Source: Flavobacteriales bacterium
GTDB taxonomy: Bacteria > Bacteroidota > Bacteroidia > Flavobacteriales_D > SKUL01
Assembly: GCA_007129985.1 (NCBI GenBank)
Contig: SKUL01000275.1
Span: 1 to 7,968 of the forward strand
Reading direction: 5' to 3'
DNA: 7,968 nt
The notes below the pieces were generated by a model. It saw only the letters and a list, made by a program, of their open reading frames with translations, searched no databases and was not told the origin of the DNA. How positions within the stretch are numbered: the first letter of the stretch is position 1; each line of letters opens with the position of its first letter. Positions 6,580-7,968 of this stretch are shown here, piece after piece. The translations under genes were made by a program, and so were the position numbers.

Positions 6580-7419
6580 CTATCCGCCCATCGCGCGGAA
6601 GAATGTCTTGGAAACAGTAGTGCTGATAGGGTTTACAATCAGCACAGGAACCTGCGCTTCATTGGTGAGGATGCGCTGAACGTATCCGCTGCCCAGCATA
6701 CCCACGAGTGAGTTGGCCGCGAGGTTCATGATGGCAATCAAATCGGCGTCAATTTCTTTGGCGTAGGCCACGATTCCCTCGTCAAAATCGCCACTTTTTT
6801 CTTCGCTTACCTTCGTGGTGAACTCAATACCCTCATCAGAAAAGTACTGCTTGGCATAGTTCAGATTTCGGTCCAGTTGGTTTTTCAGGAACTCGTCATT
6901 CTCGCGGGGAATCATAAGATGTACCCGCGATTCAAAGTATTTCGCCATCTGGGCCACAATACTGAGTTTTTGCTTGGTTTCCTTGCTCAAGTCCAGAGGA
7001 ACGATGATGTCATCGTAACCGGTCTCCTTGATTTTGCTTTCCTGTACCACCACAAAAGGCGTAGAGCTGCTTGTGATTACTTTCAAAGCGTGGCTTCCGG
7101 TGATGAACTGCATACCACGGAGGCCGTGCGTTCCCATTAGAATCAATTCGGCCTCAAGTTCTTCTGCAACATCTCCAATATCCTCAAAAATGGTACCCAC
7201 ACGAATCACAGGCTTGATGGTGATTCCGTGGTTGGTTTCAGCAAATCGCTCAATAAGCATATTCAACTTGGTGCGACCCTCATCCACATGCGATTTTTTG
7301 GGAACGATGTGAAGAAGCGCAATCTCGCCGCCAATGGTTTTTGCAACCGCAATGGCGTGCTCCAGCGCATTGTCTGCGATGGGTGTAAAATCGGTAGGAA
7401 CAATGATTGTTTTACTCAT
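6580..7419 (-). CDS. Universal stress protein, two tandem UspA domains
   Basis: Cytosolic stress protein of 279 residues built from two UspA folds (about 1-127 and 134-265). Each begins with the typical strand (KTIIVPTDFT at 3-12; DDIIVPLDLS at 136-145), and each ends in a hydrophobic strand (PFVVV; VPVLIVNP). The first domain has a nucleotide-loop-like motif GTHGLRGMQFITGS (96-109). Its spacing is G-x2-G-x8-G-S, one residue shorter than the classic x9 of ATP-binding Usp proteins. The second domain lacks the motif (NLAANSLVGMLGSG, 232-245) and is probably structural or regulatory. ATG 7419 is chosen because the in-frame ATGs at 7455 and 7527 lie within or upstream of the promoter at 7445-7474. 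The gene is monocistronic, convergent with the HD gene, with its own promoter and terminator. The family is certain; the triggering stress is not visible. Confidence 0.94.
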   Translation of the reverse strand: MSKTIIVPTDFTPIADNALEHAIAVAKTIGGEIALLHIVPKKSHVDEGRTKLNMLIERFAETNHGITIKPVIRVGTIFEDIGDVAEELEAELILMGTHGLRGMQFITGSHALKVITSSSTPFVVVQESKIKETGYDDIIVPLDLSKETKQKLSIVAQMAKYFESRVHLMIPRENDEFLKNQLDRNLNYAKQYFSDEGIEFTTKVSEEKSGDFDEGIVAYAKEIDADLIAIMNLAANSLVGMLGSGYVQRILTNEAQVPVLIVNPISTTVSKTFFRAMGG

Positions 7420-7444
7420 GGTCGTGATGGAAAGGTTTACCCGC

Positions 7445-7474
7445 CAAATATACATTTTTTTGCCCCCAACCAAA
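7445..7474 (-). promoter_or_regulatory. Promoter of the universal stress gene (TTTG-N18-TATATTTG)
   Basis: On the minus strand TTTG (7474-7471) and TATATTTG (7452-7445) are 18 bases apart, very close to the Bacteroidota -33/-7 consensus. The start would be near 7440, about 21 bases before the ATG, the same leader length as ferritin. The promoter fixes the translation start at 7419. Confidence 0.72.
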
Positions 7475-7723
7475 GCCGGTAACCAAATGCTTGCTACGCC
7501 CAAATAATCACGTTGTGGGCTTAACATAATTTTAGACTTTCTCAGGCAATTTCAGCATGTTCCGCTCGTTTTACAATCGAACTTTCAACGGAAAGTGGCG
7601 GCCCGGCCGCAAAAAGTGTTAAATACAACGTTGCTTCCGGCAGTTGAATAACAATGGCAGGGAGTTTGACGTTAAAAAGCAAACGTTCTTTTCATAACGG
7701 CTGTTGCACTCCACGAGGGCGCA
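7475..7723. other. Intergenic region without a recognisable gene
   Basis: No convincing coding sequence was seen on either strand. It contains a -7-like TAATTTTA at 7527-7534 (plus), followed by an ATG at 7557 opening a 21-codon basic ORF that ends at 7622. The ORF overlaps two perfect hairpins: ACTTTC-AACG-GAAAGT (7581-7596) and GCGGCC-C-GGCCGC (7598-7610). The arrangement could be the 5' part of a structured RNA or a leader peptide, but nothing identifies a family. No -33 box supports the promoter. Confidence 0.4.
7557..7622 (+). CDS. Possible 21-residue basic small ORF
   Basis: ATG 7557 to TAA 7620-7622 encodes a short Arg/Lys-rich peptide beginning MFRSFYNRTF and ending in KKC. It lies 30 bases after the start of a -7-like TAATTTTA at 7527, the same spacing as for real genes in this window. 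Against it: no -33 element, no recognised homologue, and hairpins inside the ORF. It is reported as a weak candidate only. Confidence 0.13.
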   Translation: MFRSFYNRTFNGKWRPGRKKC

Positions 7724-7752
7724 TTTGGTTAATAGTTTGGTTAATAGATTTG
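7724..7752 (+). promoter_or_regulatory. Candidate plus-strand promoter formed by the tandem repeats
   Basis: TTTG (7724-7727) and TAGATTTG (7745-7752, an exact TAnnTTTG match) are 17 bases apart, one or two shorter than usual. Repeat structure alone could produce the match by chance, but a strong terminator lies 80 bases downstream with no other gene to serve. Confidence 0.3.
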
Positions 7753-7770
7753 GTTAAATAGGTTGGTTCA
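7724..7770 (+). repeat. Short tandem repeat, TTTGGTTAATAG units
   Basis: Two exact 12-base units, TTTGGTTAATAG at 7724-7735 and 7736-7747, are followed by a one-base-longer variant TTTGGTTAAATAG (7749-7761) and a decayed GTTGGTTCA (7762-7770). The repeats are AT-rich and lie just before the orphan terminator. Each unit carries a TTTG, which is also the -33 box sequence. Confidence 0.75.
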
Positions 7771-7841
7771 TTTATCACATCTACAAGCCCTCAGCAACAG
7801 TTTCAGCCCCGCAGGTTCTCAGCCTTGCGGGGCTTTTTTTT
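7757..7841 (+). ncRNA. Candidate small RNA between the repeat promoter and the orphan terminator
   Basis: If the repeat-borne promoter is real, transcription would start near 7757 and end in the T-run at 7834-7841, giving an RNA of about 85 bases ending in a strong hairpin. No known RNA family was recognised (not tRNA, tmRNA, SRP or 6S by eye). An alternative is a longer transcript from about 7540. Confidence 0.25.
7805..7841 (+). terminator. Strong intrinsic terminator, plus strand
   Basis: AGCCCCGCA (7805-7813) pairs perfectly with TGCGGGGCT (7826-7834) around a 12-base loop, followed by an unbroken run of Ts (7834-7841). There is no T-run on the other side, so it works for plus-strand transcription only. 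No plus-strand gene lies between it and the HD gene that ends at 6525, and the usp gene in between is on the other strand. Confidence 0.87.
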
Positions 7842-7850
7842 GTCCTTTTG

Positions 7851-7968
7851 TCATGGAATCAGAACCCTCACCACACCATTCTTATATCCGCTCTGCCAGG
7901 TTGCCATGTAAACGCCTTACGCAAAATCCCGAAGGGATTGAATAATAGAAGAGATGATGCGTCAGAAA
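7851..7968 (-). pseudogene. Possible broken tail of a type IX secretion (T9SS) sorting-domain gene
   Basis: On the minus strand, codons 7916-7854 read GVYMATWQSG followed by YKNGVVRVLIP and a TGA stop (7853-7851). This has the look of the extreme C-terminus of T9SS type A sorting domains (x-G-V-Y-x-x-x-x-x-x-G...-V-x-V-x). An in-frame TAA (7919-7917) sits directly before it. Further upstream, in a different frame, DASSLL is readable (about 7963-7946), which fits the residues that normally precede the Gly-Val-Tyr. Between the two lies a small palindrome. The simplest reading is one gene interrupted by about 26 extra bases, but the match is short and the rest lies outside the window. Confidence 0.35.
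7925..7939. repeat. Small palindrome AATCCC-GAA-GGGATT
   Basis: A perfect 6-bp inverted repeat around a GAA loop, with no T-run. It falls at the point where the sorting-domain frame is broken. The form resembles short dispersed palindromic elements of bacterial genomes; only one copy is in this window, so its repeat status cannot be shown here. Confidence 0.4.

Noticed and set aside
6561..6587. GCGG/CCGC pairing at the HD-usp convergence
   Set aside because: It is a short stem with a bulge and no T-run on either strand; the terminator at 6473-6512 explains usp termination much better.
7420..7527. Upstream ATGs (7527, 7455) that would extend the universal stress protein by up to 36 residues
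   Set aside because: They lie upstream of or within the TTTG-N18-TATATTTG promoter, and the Usp fold begins exactly at the ATG at 7419.
7724..7770. CRISPR-like array
   Set aside because: The units are 12-13 bases with no spacers between them and no cas genes nearby.
7763..7945. Plus-strand open frame of 60 codons at the right end
   Set aside because: It runs through the strong terminator hairpin and T-run and across the antisense of the sorting-domain tail; composition and content do not look coding.

Overview
The window looks like a chromosomal segment from a member of the Bacteroidota. The reasons are promoters of the TTTG / TAnnTTTG type in front of the ferritin and universal stress genes, start codons with A-rich leaders and no clear Shine-Dalgarno sequence, a YfiR/DUF4154 protein next to a SpoIIE-type phosphatase, and what looks like the tail of a type IX secretion sorting domain at the right edge. 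Base composition is roughly balanced and no foreign island, tRNA, rRNA, insertion sequence or CRISPR array was seen.

Layout. (1) Positions 1-1934, minus strand: RNase R, complete at its N-terminus and cut by the left edge just as its S1 domain begins. (2) 1935-2015: a compact divergent control region with a near-perfect Bacteroidota promoter for ferritin and two overlapping inverted repeats that share a central arm. (3) 2016-2516, plus strand: bacterial ferritin with all ferroxidase ligands. (4) 2646-5906, plus strand: three tightly spaced genes, a secreted YfiR-like protein, a secreted TPR protein (1-base overlap) and a two-TM sensor with HAMP and SpoIIE/PP2C phosphatase domains (22-base gap). 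(5) 5941-6525, plus strand: a cytosolic HD-domain phosphohydrolase, 34 bases further on, perhaps with its own promoter. (6) 6580-7419, minus strand: a tandem-domain universal stress protein, convergent with the HD gene; its likely terminator lies inside the 3' end of the HD gene. (7) 7420-7968: a long stretch without an intact gene, holding the usp promoter, short tandem repeats, a very strong plus-strand terminator with no gene in front of it, and a broken sorting-domain tail with a small palindrome in it.

How the parts may work together. The most interesting block is 2646-5906. In Pseudomonas, the periplasmic protein YfiR restrains YfiN, a two-TM HAMP protein with a diguanylate cyclase output. 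Here a YfiR-like protein is coupled to a two-TM HAMP protein whose output is a serine/threonine phosphatase of the kind that drives partner-switching. This suggests the same periplasmic sensing logic wired to a different output, with the TPR protein as a third, envelope-side partner. That link is inferred from gene order and domain layout. RNase R, ferritin and the universal stress protein give the surroundings a stress-adaptation flavour but are not obviously part of that system.
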